Assembly: GCA_963663775.1 (NCBI GenBank)
Contig: OY760624.1
Location: 1,736,001-1,800,000, forward strand
Direction: 5' to 3'
From: G963663775 sp963663775
GTDB taxonomy: Bacteria > Bacillota > Clostridia > Oscillospirales > Butyricicoccaceae
DNA length: 64,000 bases
Below, in pieces: positions 15,809 through 25,040 of this stretch. The notes under the pieces were generated by a model. It saw only the letters and a program-made list of their open reading frames with translations, searched no databases and had not been told where the DNA came from. Position 1 is the stretch's first letter. Each line of letters opens with the position of its first letter. The translations under genes and the position numbers were made by a program.

Positions 15809-18031
15809 ATGTGCAAGGAACAAATACTAAAGCAATATTTTGGATACACTGCCTTTCGGGACGGGCAGGAAACGTTGATTGACCACATTATGCAAGGTGT
15901 AGATGTTTTAGGAATTATGCCGACGGGTGCTGGAAAATCTATTTGCTTTCAAGTCCCGGCAATGCTTTATAAAGGCATTACAATTGTTGTTTCCCCGCTG
16001 ATTTCGCTGATGAAAGATCAGGTACAGTCCTTGATTGCAAATGGAATTTCGGCTGCATACATCAACTCATCCCTGCGCATGGACCAGGTGCATAAAGTCA
16101 TTCAAAATGCGCAGAACGGGAAATACAAAATCATTTATGTTGCACCAGAACGGTTGGATGTGGATGAATTTGTTGCGTTTGCAAAATCAGTAGACATTGC
16201 AATGGTTACGGTTGATGAGGCGCATTGTGTTTCTCAATGGGGACAAGATTTTCGACACAGCTATTTAAAGATTACGCAATTTATTGAAAAGCTGCGGAAA
16301 AGACCTGTTATCGCTGCCTTCACAGCAACGGCTACCAGTGAAGTGAAAGACGATATCGTTAAAATACTAAGACTAAAGCAGCCTTTTGTCGCAGTAACTG
16401 GGTTTGATAGAGAAAATTTGTATTTTGAAGTGCAAAAGCCGCAAGACAAATACCAAGCTGTGCTCTATTATTTAGAAAATAATCCGGATAAAAGCGGGAT
16501 CATCTACTGTGCCACTAGAAAAGCCGTGGAACAGGTATGCGACAAGTTACAAGGCAGTCAGTATCATGCCACACGCTATCACGCCGGGTTATCGGAGTCT
16601 GAGCGTACAGCCAATCAAGATGACTTTTTATACGATAGAAAAACTATTATGGTCGCAACCAATGCATTTGGTATGGGAATTGATAAAAGCAATGTGAATT
16701 TTGTAATTCATTATAATATGCCGAAAAATATTGAGAGTTATTATCAAGAAGCTGGAAGAGCAGGACGTGACGGCACAAACGCAGATTGCATTTTGCTCTA
16801 CGGTGGACAGGATGTGATTACGAATCAATTTTTTATCGAGAACACCAACAGACAAACGGAATTGAGTTCTGAGGTGTCGGAGAGATTAAAAGAAAAAGAA
16901 CGGGAACGGCTCAAGCAAATGACGTATTATTGCCATACCTCGGATTGCCTGCGGGCATATATACTGCAGTATTTTGGAGATCCATCGAGCAAGGATTGTG
17001 ACAATTGCAGCAATTGTAAGCAGGATTTTGAAACCGTCGATATATTGGAGGACAGCAAAAAGATTATTTCGTGTATCTATCGGATGCGGGAACGATATGG
17101 TATCCAAATGTTGGTCGATACACTGCGGGGAAGCAAAAGCCAAAAAATACAAAAACTAGAGTTGAACCAATTGTCAACCTACGGCATAATGAAAGAAGTT
17201 TCGCCAAGCCGTATTCGGGACATTGTGAATTATCTGGTACTCCATGAGTATATTGTGCTTTCCAATACAGAATTTCCAGTTGCAAAGCTGGGAAAGAGCT
17301 ATAAAGCGCTCTTGAAGTCGAATCAACCGATTTTTATGAAAGTTTTGCTGTCATCTGCATATACACAGAAAGATGCGAAGGCGGACAAGCTGAAACCTAG
17401 TCAGTATGTCGGGGAAATCAATCAGCATTTGTTCTCAAAATTGAAAGAGTTGCGATTTCAAATTGCGGCAGAGAGCAAAATACCTGCTTTCGTTGTTTTT
17501 TCAGATGCAACGCTTGTAGATATGTGCAGAAAAAAGCCGTTTGACAAAGAGAGTATGTTAGCCGTTTCTGGTGTAGGTGAAGTTAAATTTGAACGGTATG
17601 GCGAGCGATTTTTAAAAAATATATCAGAACATAGCACCGAAACGACCGCTATACTGCAATCTGCATCGGAGAATCCCGTACCATCTGTCCCAGAGCTCTG
17701 TGCCTATATAAAAAGTACGTTTGCTGTATCTGTGGAACCTGTTCCGGTTTCCATTCTGGCCGATATGTTTAATGCTTTATTGCTGCAAAAGGTGGAATAC
17801 AAGATAAATGCGATTAAGTTGGCAACTTTTTTCATGGAAAAGGGATTTCTACAGCCAGAAGTAGTAGAGGGAAAAAGAAATCGAGTTGCAACGGCACTTG
17901 GAACAGAACACGGAATTGTGACGGTGGAAAAAACAAAGTCTGACGGGAATGCCTATAGACAAAATTTTTATCAGCAGCAAGCCCAACAATATGCCGTAGA
18001 CCATATAGACGAATTGTTAAGGGATATTTAA
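15809..18031 (+). CDS. recQ: RecQ-type ATP-dependent DNA helicase
   Basis: The 740-residue superfamily 2 helicase unwinds DNA 3' to 5' in recombination and repair. Motif I is MPTGAGKSICFQ (about residues 40-51) and motif II is VDEAHCVSQWGQDFRHSY. Motif VI is YYQEAGRAGRDG. The zinc site is CLRAYILQYFGD...CDNCSNC (about 370-400), followed by an RQC winged helix. An HRDC domain lies near 565-625 (FVVFSDATLVDMCRKKP). About 130 extra C-terminal residues make it longer than the roughly 600-residue E. coli type, as in many Firmicutes. AAAGAGGTATTTTG is the ribosome site. Confidence 0.95.
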   Translation: MCKEQILKQYFGYTAFRDGQETLIDHIMQGVDVLGIMPTGAGKSICFQVPAMLYKGITIVVSPLISLMKDQVQSLIANGISAAYINSSLRMDQVHKVIQNAQNGKYKIIYVAPERLDVDEFVAFAKSVDIAMVTVDEAHCVSQWGQDFRHSYLKITQFIEKLRKRPVIAAFTATATSEVKDDIVKILRLKQPFVAVTGFDRENLYFEVQKPQDKYQAVLYYLENNPDKSGIIYCATRKAVEQVCDKLQGSQYHATRYHAGLSESERTANQDDFLYDRKTIMVATNAFGMGIDKSNVNFVIHYNMPKNIESYYQEAGRAGRDGTNADCILLYGGQDVITNQFFIENTNRQTELSSEVSERLKEKERERLKQMTYYCHTSDCLRAYILQYFGDPSSKDCDNCSNCKQDFETVDILEDSKKIISCIYRMRERYGIQMLVDTLRGSKSQKIQKLELNQLSTYGIMKEVSPSRIRDIVNYLVLHEYIVLSNTEFPVAKLGKSYKALLKSNQPIFMKVLLSSAYTQKDAKADKLKPSQYVGEINQHLFSKLKELRFQIAAESKIPAFVVFSDATLVDMCRKKPFDKESMLAVSGVGEVKFERYGERFLKNISEHSTETTAILQSASENPVPSVPELCAYIKSTFAVSVEPVPVSILADMFNALLLQKVEYKINAIKLATFFMEKGFLQPEVVEGKRNRVATALGTEHGIVTVEKTKSDGNAYRQNFYQQQAQQYAVDHIDELLRDI

Positions 18032-18171
18032 GAGCCTGTATTCCAAATTTTCTTGCACTGTTTCATGTATTTGCAAGGCAACAGACCTATCAGTTCATGA
18101 AACTGCAGGCAATACCGTCGCAAAGACGATTTTGGACTGATTTTTCATAGAAGGGAGGATGTATATTTTGA

Positions 18172-18756
18172 GAACGGAAGAAAAAATACGAAAGAAAAAA
18201 AACAGGTCGAGAATGCGACCGTGATACTATTTGTAAAAATTGTGGTCGAGTCCTCGATGTAGAAGATTTTTTGCTAAAAAAACAAGGCTTCTGTAGAGAA
18301 TGTTTGAAGAAATTTCAAGCCGAAGGAAATCAAAAACGATATTATCTGGATACACTGCAGTATAATTATTTTTTCGCAGCACATAAAATTGCGGCAATAG
18401 CAGTGGTATACCTTTTTATGAGTGCAGCGGTAATATCCAGTGTGCGCACAATCGCATCGGGCAATTGTGCACTGCTGATGAATTATAGATGGTATCTCCA
18501 TCTTGCGCTCGATATATTGCAAGCAATGTATGTTGTTTTTTCCATCCTCTCCGGCATGTATATCATGCGAAAACCTATTTTAAAACTCGGTCGGTTCCTT
18601 GTGAAAACCAAAATTCTCATTCTATATATTCCAGTTTCTATGATGCCTTTTTTGTTAGTTTCTTTGTTTTTAGGAGCGATCATATGGATTCCACATACCG
18701 TTTATATGTGGAGAAGCTATAAAAAAGCACTGGAACGGTCAATGGAGATATATTGA
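18172..18756 (+). pseudogene. Zinc-ribbon membrane protein with disrupted start
   Basis: From 18172 the frame encodes a cysteine motif (ECDRDTICKNCGRVLDVEDF...GFCRECLKKF) and then three or four hydrophobic segments (IAAIAVVYLFMSAAVISSV; LALDILQAMYVVFSILSGMYI; ILYIPVSMMPFLLVSLFLGAIIW). No ATG, GTG or TTG lies in frame before 18271, which is after most of the cysteines. A strong ribosome site (GAAGGGAGG) and a start TTG at 18168 sit in another frame and would join this frame if one or two bases changed in the AAAGAAAAAAAA tract near 18192-18203. It is a homopolymer frameshift, natural or artefactual. A 161-residue protein could still start at TTG 18271. Confidence 0.6.
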
Positions 18757-19005
18757 TGGAGTCGGTTTTCTGGTTTACATTTCAGGAGATGCTTGGAGTA
18801 TATGTTGGCAGTGCGATAGAAAAATAAAAGTTTATCAGACGAGCGAGACCGATTGCGTGTGGTTTTACAATTTATCAAATCTGTAAAATGGATGGCAGAA
18901 AAATAAGAAAACCGCCCATTTAGACGATTTTTAATCATGTATTGTATAGAATTATGCCGTGATATGATATATTCTGTGTATGAACCTCAAAAACGGCTTT
19001 TAAGG

Positions 19006-19137
19006 AAATGAACCTTAAAATTTTTTGTTTTTTTGTGTTTTGCTTTATCAGACTTTGTGAAAGAAAAAAACCCAGAAACCATAATAGTTTCTGGGTTTGT
19101 GCGTTTTTTGCAATTTTTTTGAAAGATTAGCGCTTGG
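19006..19137. repeat. Left attachment repeat (rpsI 3' end copy)
   Basis: These 132 bases are identical to 38028-38159. They contain the rpsI terminator hairpin and, at the right edge, the last codons of ribosomal protein S9; minus-strand reading gives QFTKR then stop, against QFSKR in the intact gene. Similarity continues outwards to about 18981 with one mismatch and an 11-base gap. This is the layout of an element integrated at the 3' end of rpsI. The other parts of 18757-19300 hold no gene. Confidence 0.85.
19068..19109. terminator. Copy of the rpsI terminator in the left repeat
   Basis: A 12-bp stem (AAACCCAGAAAC / GTTTCTGGGTTT) has T-rich tracts on both strands, so it can end transcription from either side. 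It is an exact copy of the hairpin at 38090-38120. Confidence 0.8.
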
Positions 19138-19300
19138 TGAACTGTGAGCCCTTATAAATCAAGGTTTCTACACGAATTTGTTACTAACGGGTTTCTAACG
19201 AGTAGTGTTTTATAGGGTTGCATAGCTCTGCCTTTTACCATACACAGAGTTTACGGTAAAAATATCCTGTCCACCCAGACAAGGGAATTTATTCATATCT

Positions 19301-20131
19301 TTACTCACTCACCGCAGGCTCCAGCCCCATCTTCTCCAACTTCCTATCAAACGCCCCACCCCTGTATTCAAACACCAAGCTGCGCACTTGGTCATGGCTG
19401 AGGTCAATCACATCCTTGTTGCCGTCCTTGTCGCTGCCATCGCCATTGATAATACCCGCCGTCATCAGCGTATCAATCACATCCCGAAATCCAAAATTAT
19501 TCGGGATGTCCTTCAACTTTTCATATCGTGTCATATCGTCCTCGTCCTCCGTTGCGGTCGTTGCCGCTGTTGTGGTTGTTTCTTTATAGTTAATTCCATA
19601 AGCAATCCCCGCCCATGCGCAGATGCCTTTTGCCATCGCTTCCACCAAGGTCTGCTGATAGGCTGCTGTGATAAGCTTGGCGCATTCTTCATCATTGCTG
19701 ATAAACCCTGTTTCCACCAAGATAGCAGGCATATCCGTACCACGTAGCACACCAAGGTCAGTGCGCACCTTCACGCCACGATTTTTTGCACCGGTGGCAT
19801 CAATCAGCTGCGCTTGCACCTTTTGTGCCAGTGCGTCAGCGTTCCCGCCCGTCTTATATACCAGTGTTTCAATTCCGGATGCAGAAGCCTGTCCGCTGTT
19901 CAAGTGAATCGACACAAATGCCCCCGCACCCCAGCTGTTCGCCGTTTTATACCGCGTATTGATGCCGATATACGTATCATCGGTTCGGGTATAGCCAACG
20001 GTGAACCCCTGTGCCGTCAGCAATGTGCCGAGCCGCTTTGTAATCTCCAGCGCATACACCGACTCATAATAGCCGCCGTTGCAGGCACCAGAGTCATTGC
20101 CGCCGTGACCTGCGTCTAACATGATTTTCAT
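19301..20131 (-). CDS. Phage endolysin, N-acetylmuramoyl-L-alanine amidase
   Basis: The 276-residue product begins directly with an Amidase_3 catalytic domain. H9 in DAGHGG, E23 in YYESVYALEI and a histidine in SIHLNSG (about residue 77) are the zinc ligands, and the E in VETGF (about 142) is the catalytic acid. It cuts the amide bond between muramic acid and the stem peptide. A Thr/Ala-rich linker (TTTAATTATEDEDD) joins a short C-terminal domain, probably for wall binding. No signal peptide is present, so export would depend on the adjacent holin-like proteins. It is the last gene of the phage module. Confidence 0.9.
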   Translation of the reverse strand: MKIMLDAGHGGNDSGACNGGYYESVYALEITKRLGTLLTAQGFTVGYTRTDDTYIGINTRYKTANSWGAGAFVSIHLNSGQASASGIETLVYKTGGNADALAQKVQAQLIDATGAKNRGVKVRTDLGVLRGTDMPAILVETGFISNDEECAKLITAAYQQTLVEAMAKGICAWAGIAYGINYKETTTTAATTATEDEDDMTRYEKLKDIPNNFGFRDVIDTLMTAGIINGDGSDKDGNKDVIDLSHDQVRSLVFEYRGGAFDRKLEKMGLEPAVSE

Positions 20132-20132
20132 T

Positions 20133-20462
20133 TTACTGTGTCACCTCTGCCTTATTCAGTGCCTTCGCAATCGTTTCTAGTGCCGCTGTAGTTGCCGTTT
20201 GGGTGTCGCTGTCTGTCGTGGCGTTGCTGATGCCCTCGGCAAGCACCTCAATCGTGCTTGCCGCCGTTGCCGCCGCCTTGGCATCCACATAGCCTTCCGC
20301 AATCAAATAGCCTGTGACAGAGGTGCCAATCAGTGCTGCGCCCTCTGCGGTGTTGCCGTTCCGAATCAGCACAATACCAGATGCCGCCCCGCCAACTGCC
20401 ATCAAAAACTTACGGCTCGTGAGTTTGCTCCAAATCTTACCCCAAACTGTTTTAATATCCAT
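20133..20462 (-). CDS. Phage small membrane-associated protein, Ala-rich
   Basis: This 109-residue product has a basic start and one or two weakly hydrophobic segments (FLMAVGGAASGIVLI and ALIGTSVTGYLIAEGYV). An Ala/Thr-rich C-terminal half follows. It lies between two lysis genes with one base separating it from the amidase, and GGAGG precedes its ATG. It may be a holin accessory or structural protein. I do not recognise a named family. Confidence 0.65.
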   Translation of the reverse strand: MDIKTVWGKIWSKLTSRKFLMAVGGAASGIVLIRNGNTAEGAALIGTSVTGYLIAEGYVDAKAAATAASTIEVLAEGISNATTDSDTQTATTAALETIAKALNKAEVTQ

Positions 20463-20477
20463 GATGAAATCCTCCGT

Positions 20478-20756
20478 CTAACAATCTCGTGTCGTGTCTG
20501 TGGTCTGTGTGTCCGTCTTTGGGTCTGGCCAGTGGTTATTTTTGCTGAGGTTTTCAAATAATGCCTTGAGCGAATACAAGCAAACCACGCCCAAAATCTC
20601 CACCACAACGGTTTTAGACAGCGTTTCTGCAATTTCCTCTTTGCCCAGATAGGCAAGCAGATAGCTGACCCATGTCCACGCCGTGCCGTTCACCAGCAGC
20701 CAAACAACAATGCCCTTGGAAAAACTCGCTTTATGTACCTGTAACCATTTTCGCAT
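20478..20756 (-). CDS. Putative phage holin
   Basis: The 92-residue product has two hydrophobic segments (GIVVWLLVNGTAWTWVSYLLAYL and VVVEILGVVCLYSLKALF) and a charged C-terminal tail, the shape of a two-span holin. I start at 20756 because GGGAGGTGCAGG lies directly upstream; a longer frame to 20816 lacks a ribosome site. Its position just ahead of the amidase supports a role in membrane permeabilisation. Family assignment is by topology only. Confidence 0.65.
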   Translation of the reverse strand: MRKWLQVHKASFSKGIVVWLLVNGTAWTWVSYLLAYLGKEEIAETLSKTVVVEILGVVCLYSLKALFENLSKNNHWPDPKTDTQTTDTTRDC

Positions 20757-20831
20757 CCTGCACCTCCCATACCATTTCGTTGGTTTTACCGATATGGTCG
20801 GGCGGCGGGTGCTCATAGATGAAAACCATTC

Positions 20832-21071
20832 TCATGCGCCCGTACCCTCTTGCTTCTGCCAGTTTTCCAAATCATCAATGCGGTGGTTGGCAACCTTCAT
20901 TTTTTCCTCTTGGATGTACATCCGCTCCACCACGCAATTATGTTTGTCCACCTTGCTTTCCAACTGCTCCAATCGGTAATTGGTCAGCTTATTGGCGGTC
21001 AGAATGCCGCCGAATGTACCAAGCGTTGTCCCCGCAAGGGAAATCAACGCCACAACAATCAAATCATTCAT
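20832..21071 (-). CDS. Phage haemolysin XhlA-like small protein
   Basis: The 79-residue product has one N-terminal membrane helix (LIVVALISLAGTTLGTFGGIL) followed by a charged, heptad-like helix (LEQLESKVDKHNCVVERMYIQEEKM). This is the layout of XhlA/DUF7365-type proteins that sit between tail and lysis genes of Firmicute phages. Its start overlaps the stop of the XkdX-like gene by four bases, indicating translational coupling. Confidence 0.7.
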   Translation of the reverse strand: MNDLIVVALISLAGTTLGTFGGILTANKLTNYRLEQLESKVDKHNCVVERMYIQEEKMKVANHRIDDLENWQKQEGTGA

Positions 21072-21190
21072 GTGGTTTCACCTGCCGTTTCTGTATCCAA
21101 TAGCGCCTGCACCGCCGCCTGCCAGCGTTCTGGTACATCATCCATCGTCATTGCGCCGTCTATGATGCGCCTGTAATAAATCTTTGCCAT
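21068..21190 (-). CDS. XkdX-family short phage protein
   Basis: A 40-residue gene reads MAKIYYRRIIDGAMTMDDVP and then ERWQAAVQALLD, a form typical of the XkdX family found after tail-fibre genes in PBSX-like phages. GGAGGGATAGC is the ribosome site. It overlaps the next gene by ATGA and lies three bases after the preceding gene. Its role is unknown. Confidence 0.8.
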   Translation of the reverse strand: MAKIYYRRIIDGAMTMDDVPERWQAAVQALLDTETAGETT

Positions 21191-21193
21191 ATG

Positions 21194-21490
21194 CTATCCC
21201 TCCAATGCCGCCAATTCAATGAGTGCGTCCTGCAATTCCGTAATTTGCGTTTGCTGTTCCGTGATTTTCGCCACCAAGTCTGCAACGCTCGGAGCGGCTT
21301 GCTCCTCTGCTTCCATTGCTTCTGTCGGGGCATCTTCCCACCAAAGGGATACGCCGTCTGTTTTCAAAAGCGTTCCTGTGCAATCTGGCACGGATGCAAC
21401 CGTAAATGGTGTGAATCCGTCTGCAATTGCCGCTTCTTCAGTTGCATAGATAATGGCGTTGCCATTTGTCGCCCTAGCCACTACAATCAT
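21194..21490 (-). CDS. Tail-fibre-associated coiled-coil protein
   Basis: The 98-residue product has a small N-terminal domain (MIVVARATNGNAIIYATEEA) and a C-terminal predicted coiled coil (VADLVAKITEQQTQITELQD). Its ATG overlaps the stop of the tail-fibre gene by four bases, so the two are coupled. Proteins in this position (XkdW-like) are often fibre assembly chaperones or fibre tips. That role is inferred. Confidence 0.6.
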   Translation of the reverse strand: MIVVARATNGNAIIYATEEAAIADGFTPFTVASVPDCTGTLLKTDGVSLWWEDAPTEAMEAEEQAAPSVADLVAKITEQQTQITELQDALIELAALEG

Positions 21491-22764
21491 TCATAAACCC
21501 CTCCAAATCGAACAAATTTATCTTTCACAATATATCTTACAGGTGCACCGTTCAAAAATCCCAACAGCATATTGTTTTCAAAGAAATCCTCTGTCAAAAG
21601 ATAGCTCGCAGAATTGGTGAGCGCAATGCCTGTTCCTGCCACCGTGAACCCTGTGCAACCAACAGGCGTATTGGGTAATGGGGTTATGACGCCTGTGATA
21701 GGGTCAACCACAAAATTCATAGATGTTCCATATAGCAAGCACCCTTTGTACCACCATAAGTTTGTAATCGCAGTTGATAGGGTTGTGTTTGAAATCTCTT
21801 CGTTTGTGCCAAGTGAGATGCGATGCAAAGTATACGGAGGGTATCCATCTGTATTGCCGTATAAATACAGCACATCATTGACAGTGTCAATTGCGCAAGT
21901 TTTTGCATACATTCTTGTTGTTGCGCCGCCAAAGGATTTCAGCGTTGTGATAGTCCCATCCGCTGTAATTCTGAGCAGTTTCCCATCCCACACCGTTGCG
22001 GGCGTTGTCCAGCCATTGGCAACTACAAGAATTTCATCCCCATATGGCAGAAACCCATAGCCGCCGGGAACACTTGTAAATGTCATTGCAATGCAAACTT
22101 GTGCTGCAACGCCTGTTGTTTTGTTGACTTTAAATACCCTAACCGTGTAATCTGCGCTGTTATATGCTGAAAACAACAGATAGTTTATGCAGTCTTTCAT
22201 CCCCACGCCCGATGTCAGTGTGGATAACGTATTAAAGGACAACCCTGTTGTGGTGTTCAGCAGTTCCAGTCCGCTTTCCGTCACGCTCATTGCGTAAACC
22301 GTACCCGTTGGGTGATATATCCCAAGAGCAATAGAGTCCATTACAATCAACTGACTGATTGCGCTAGGCAAAGTAATTGAAGAAGCGTCTGTGTCCGTAT
22401 CCCAAGTCGTATTCCTAAAATAAACTACAGCAGAACCCGCTGTGCCATATAGGAATTTCAACCCATCAGGTGATAGTCCTCCGAGGTTGAATGTTACCGT
22501 TTCCCCAATAATAATTCTGTTCTGCGCATAGCATATAGAACTTAACTCACCATCGGCATTTTCAACCAGACCCTCATTTTCCTGCCGTGCCTGTGTTTCC
22601 ATTTCTAATGCTGCCGCATCTGCCTTTTCGGTGTCCAAGTTGGACACCGCCGTGTCAATCTTGTCCCAGTTCTCATTGAGCATGGTTTCGATGTTGAAGG
22701 TATCTGCTCCATCGGTCGCTGGGTCTTTCTTGAGCAATCCCAAAAAGCTTGTTAAAATAGACAT
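21487..22764 (-). CDS. Phage tail-fibre-like protein
   Basis: The 425-residue product starts with a short conserved phage-fibre head (FLGLLKKDPATDGADTFNIETMLNENWDKID) followed by a helical stalk. A long region of regularly spaced hydrophobic strands then resembles a beta-propeller (repeats such as KLLRITADGTITTLKSFGG and LYLYGNTDGYPPYTLHRISLG). It follows the YmfQ gene with no gap and is followed by its small partner. By position it should carry host-recognition specificity. The propeller reading is inference. Confidence 0.75.
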   Translation of the reverse strand: MSILTSFLGLLKKDPATDGADTFNIETMLNENWDKIDTAVSNLDTEKADAAALEMETQARQENEGLVENADGELSSICYAQNRIIIGETVTFNLGGLSPDGLKFLYGTAGSAVVYFRNTTWDTDTDASSITLPSAISQLIVMDSIALGIYHPTGTVYAMSVTESGLELLNTTTGLSFNTLSTLTSGVGMKDCINYLLFSAYNSADYTVRVFKVNKTTGVAAQVCIAMTFTSVPGGYGFLPYGDEILVVANGWTTPATVWDGKLLRITADGTITTLKSFGGATTRMYAKTCAIDTVNDVLYLYGNTDGYPPYTLHRISLGTNEEISNTTLSTAITNLWWYKGCLLYGTSMNFVVDPITGVITPLPNTPVGCTGFTVAGTGIALTNSASYLLTEDFFENNMLLGFLNGAPVRYIVKDKFVRFGGVYE

Positions 22765-23295
22765 TTATAGAGTCCCTCCGGCAAATTTATCAAGTGTCGT
22801 TGCCTGCATCGCATCAATTGTCATTCCCTCCACATCGTGAATCAGCAGGTATTTTAGGAGATAGCTTAAGCTTAGATGCGCAGGCGCCACTTCACGTATA
22901 GCAGAAATCAAATTATTCAAATCCGAAGGGATGCCTAAAATGCTGGTGAACTGCAAAACGATTTCTGTGTCAGAATATTGCACATTCACCTCGCCGTTTT
23001 TCCAAGCATCTGCTACCACCTGTATCTGCTCCAAATCGATTTTGCCGCCCGACCGCCATTTTGCAGAGAGTGCTGCCAAGCGGTCGGAGCGGGTGGCGCC
23101 TGCGCTAGGGGTAATGCCTGCGATGCGCTCCTCTGCCGCCAAATTCCAAGTCAGTGTATCAAGCAAAATCTGCGCCGCGGTTTCCTTTGCCGTGGACTCC
23201 TGCGCCGCAAGCTTGGTTTCGATGGCGGTTACCATTGCCAGTATCCACGCATCCGTGCGATATTCCTGCGGTAGGGAAGAGAGGATATTATTCAT
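22765..23295 (-). CDS. YmfQ/XkdU-family baseplate protein (DUF2313)
   Basis: The 176-residue product begins ILSSLPQEYRTDAWILAMVTA and carries LTWNLAAEERIAGI, the pattern of DUF2313/YmfQ proteins. These sit between baseplate J and the tail fibre and probably correspond to the connector gpI of P2. It overlaps the baseplate J gene by eight bases. Length is normal. Confidence 0.85.
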   Translation of the reverse strand: MNNILSSLPQEYRTDAWILAMVTAIETKLAAQESTAKETAAQILLDTLTWNLAAEERIAGITPSAGATRSDRLAALSAKWRSGGKIDLEQIQVVADAWKNGEVNVQYSDTEIVLQFTSILGIPSDLNNLISAIREVAPAHLSLSYLLKYLLIHDVEGMTIDAMQATTLDKFAGGTL

Positions 23296-24349
23296 AGGTG
23301 ACGGTCACCTCGCCCACTGTCGCAACCTCACGGTCAGAAATAGCGATATTGCCCGTCCCGCCGTTTATCGTGAGGTCGGCAATATCCAGAACCCCGTCCG
23401 CACGCAAAATTGCTTCTGCAATCTTGGCATAGCTGGCATAGTCCTGCTGAAAGGCGATGCCCTGCAGATAGGTCTGTACAGCGGCCCCAATATTTTCCGT
23501 CACTGTTTCCGGTTCATATCCTACAGCGGGGGAAACCGTCAGCACCAGTGCCAGCGGCACCGCTGTTGCTGCGCTGACATAGCAGTGCGCACCGATGGGG
23601 GCTTCTCCTGCGCCGATGCCGCCGCTGTCTGGGTCGATATATGCCTGCACCTCTGCCACCAAGGTTTCGCTTGCAGGGCTGCCCTCGCTGTCAATGAGCA
23701 CCACATCGACCGTATTTGTGCCATGCCCCAGCGGATAGACCTGCACACCACCCACGCCTGTGATGTCGAGTGCCCAGCTTTTGTAATGATAACTGTTGCC
23801 GCTGGTCGGCGGGGTCTGGATGCGGGTGTAAAACCGCGCCAGATAGGCGGCATCGGTTTCCTCATCGTAGCCTTCGCTCGTTGGACTTGTATTGGTGACA
23901 GCGGTCATGCCTGCCAGCTGTACGGGCATCATGGCAATGCTGTCTGCGGCAAGGTTGCCCACCGTTCCGGCAGTCGTGCAGGTGATTGACACATCGCCCT
24001 CGGTGATGATGTCGGTGTCCGCATCTGCTGTGAACTGGATACCGCTGGTGCTTTCAAACAAATCCCCCGCAGAAACCGTGCCGTTGCCTGTGATATGCAC
24101 CGTGCCAATGGCATAGGTTGCCGCATGGCGGGTTAGCCCGGTGCGTGAGTAAATGTAGCCGTCCAAGTCTGCACCGCTTAAATTCTCCGGGTCAAGTGCT
24201 GCCTTGGATTCGTCAAGCGTGGTGTCGGTGTCCTCCATGCGGAGGGATACCGCCGCCAAAATATCATACAGTGGAAACCCCACTGTCTTTTGATAGGTGT
24301 CTGGCACATTGCTGAGCAGTTCGGTTAAAATTGTGCTTGCATCAGACAT
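23288..24349 (-). CDS. Baseplate J / gp47-family protein
   Basis: The 353-residue product is the baseplate wedge protein of contractile tails. Motifs include LDGYIYSRTGLTRHAATYA, the beta-rich middle GTVHITGNGTVSAGDLFEST and the C-terminal region YASYAKIAEAILRADGVLDI. It belongs to the XkdT/GpJ family. It lies between the DUF2634 and YmfQ genes with overlaps on both sides, the conserved PBSX order. The gene shows no break. Confidence 0.92.
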   Translation of the reverse strand: MSDASTILTELLSNVPDTYQKTVGFPLYDILAAVSLRMEDTDTTLDESKAALDPENLSGADLDGYIYSRTGLTRHAATYAIGTVHITGNGTVSAGDLFESTSGIQFTADADTDIITEGDVSITCTTAGTVGNLAADSIAMMPVQLAGMTAVTNTSPTSEGYDEETDAAYLARFYTRIQTPPTSGNSYHYKSWALDITGVGGVQVYPLGHGTNTVDVVLIDSEGSPASETLVAEVQAYIDPDSGGIGAGEAPIGAHCYVSAATAVPLALVLTVSPAVGYEPETVTENIGAAVQTYLQGIAFQQDYASYAKIAEAILRADGVLDIADLTINGGTGNIAISDREVATVGEVTVTYE

Positions 24350-24776
24350 CCTCTGTCACCTCCAAACTGCTGCCGTCATATAGATGCACGGTGCATGTGA
24401 TGGTATATGTACGAAACTCACGGGTCACGCTGAAACCATCCGCCGACCGAATGGCAGGGCAGAAGGCGAGCGTTTCCTGTACACCCCGTATCAGCTCCGC
24501 TTCCAGCATACCCTTGGGCAGTCGCTGTCCAAACAGGCTGCGGTCAATGCCGGGCTGGGTGTCGCTGTCGGTCTGATAGATGGGGATTTTGCCCTTTGGC
24601 TGTTTTAGCATCAGCCGAATCCATTGCCGCACTGCCGCCACGCCGCTGCACTCGCTCAGCGCACCGTCCAGAAGCGTGAATGCGGATGCGTCATTGTCAT
24701 ACACAGGTGCACGCCCGATGTCAGTTGCCGCCTGTGCGGGGATTTCCTCTGAAATCGTAGGGAATGCCGTTGCCAT
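24342..24776 (-). CDS. DUF2634 (XkdS-like) baseplate protein
   Basis: This 144-residue protein contains AVRQWIRLMLKQPKGKIPIY and FGQRLPKGMLEAELIRGVQE, characteristic of DUF2634/XkdS. These are gp25-like lysozyme-related baseplate wedge proteins. AAGGGGG precedes the ATG, and the 3' end overlaps baseplate J. Confidence 0.85.
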   Translation of the reverse strand: MATAFPTISEEIPAQAATDIGRAPVYDNDASAFTLLDGALSECSGVAAVRQWIRLMLKQPKGKIPIYQTDSDTQPGIDRSLFGQRLPKGMLEAELIRGVQETLAFCPAIRSADGFSVTREFRTYTITCTVHLYDGSSLEVTEDV

Positions 24777-24787
24777 AAAAAACCCCC

Positions 24788-25027
24788 TTACACCTTGTCA
24801 AGCACGAGCAGGGAAGCACCTAAAATACAGGCGGCTTGCTCTCCGCTTTTCCATGTTTGTGCCGCCGCCGTTACTGTCATCTTAATGGGTACCGGGGGCG
24901 CAAGCACTTCGCCGCCCAGCAAGGACAGCCGAAACGGGGCAGTGCTGACCACGGTGGCGATATAATAGGGCTGCGCCGCACGTGGCTTTTTTTGAATGGC
25001 TTGTGCCATGTCATAATCCCAAGGCAT
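24788..25027 (-). CDS. DUF2577 (XkdR-like) tail protein
   Basis: This 79-residue product, small and beta-rich (YYIATVVSTAPFRLSLLGGEV, ILGASLLVLDKV), lies where PBSX phages carry XkdR/DUF2577. GGAGGG precedes the start. It resembles an OB-fold protein of the spike or hub region. Assignment rests mainly on order and composition. Confidence 0.65.
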   Translation of the reverse strand: MPWDYDMAQAIQKKPRAAQPYYIATVVSTAPFRLSLLGGEVLAPPVPIKMTVTAAAQTWKSGEQAACILGASLLVLDKV

Positions 25028-25040
25028 GAAAACCCTCCTG

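Noticed and set aside
19120..19140. A second S9 gene at the left repeat
   Set aside because: Only about five terminal codons are present; it is the attachment-site copy, not a gene.
22931..23989. A 352-codon plus-strand frame over baseplate genes
   Set aside because: It is antisense to the baseplate J and YmfQ genes.
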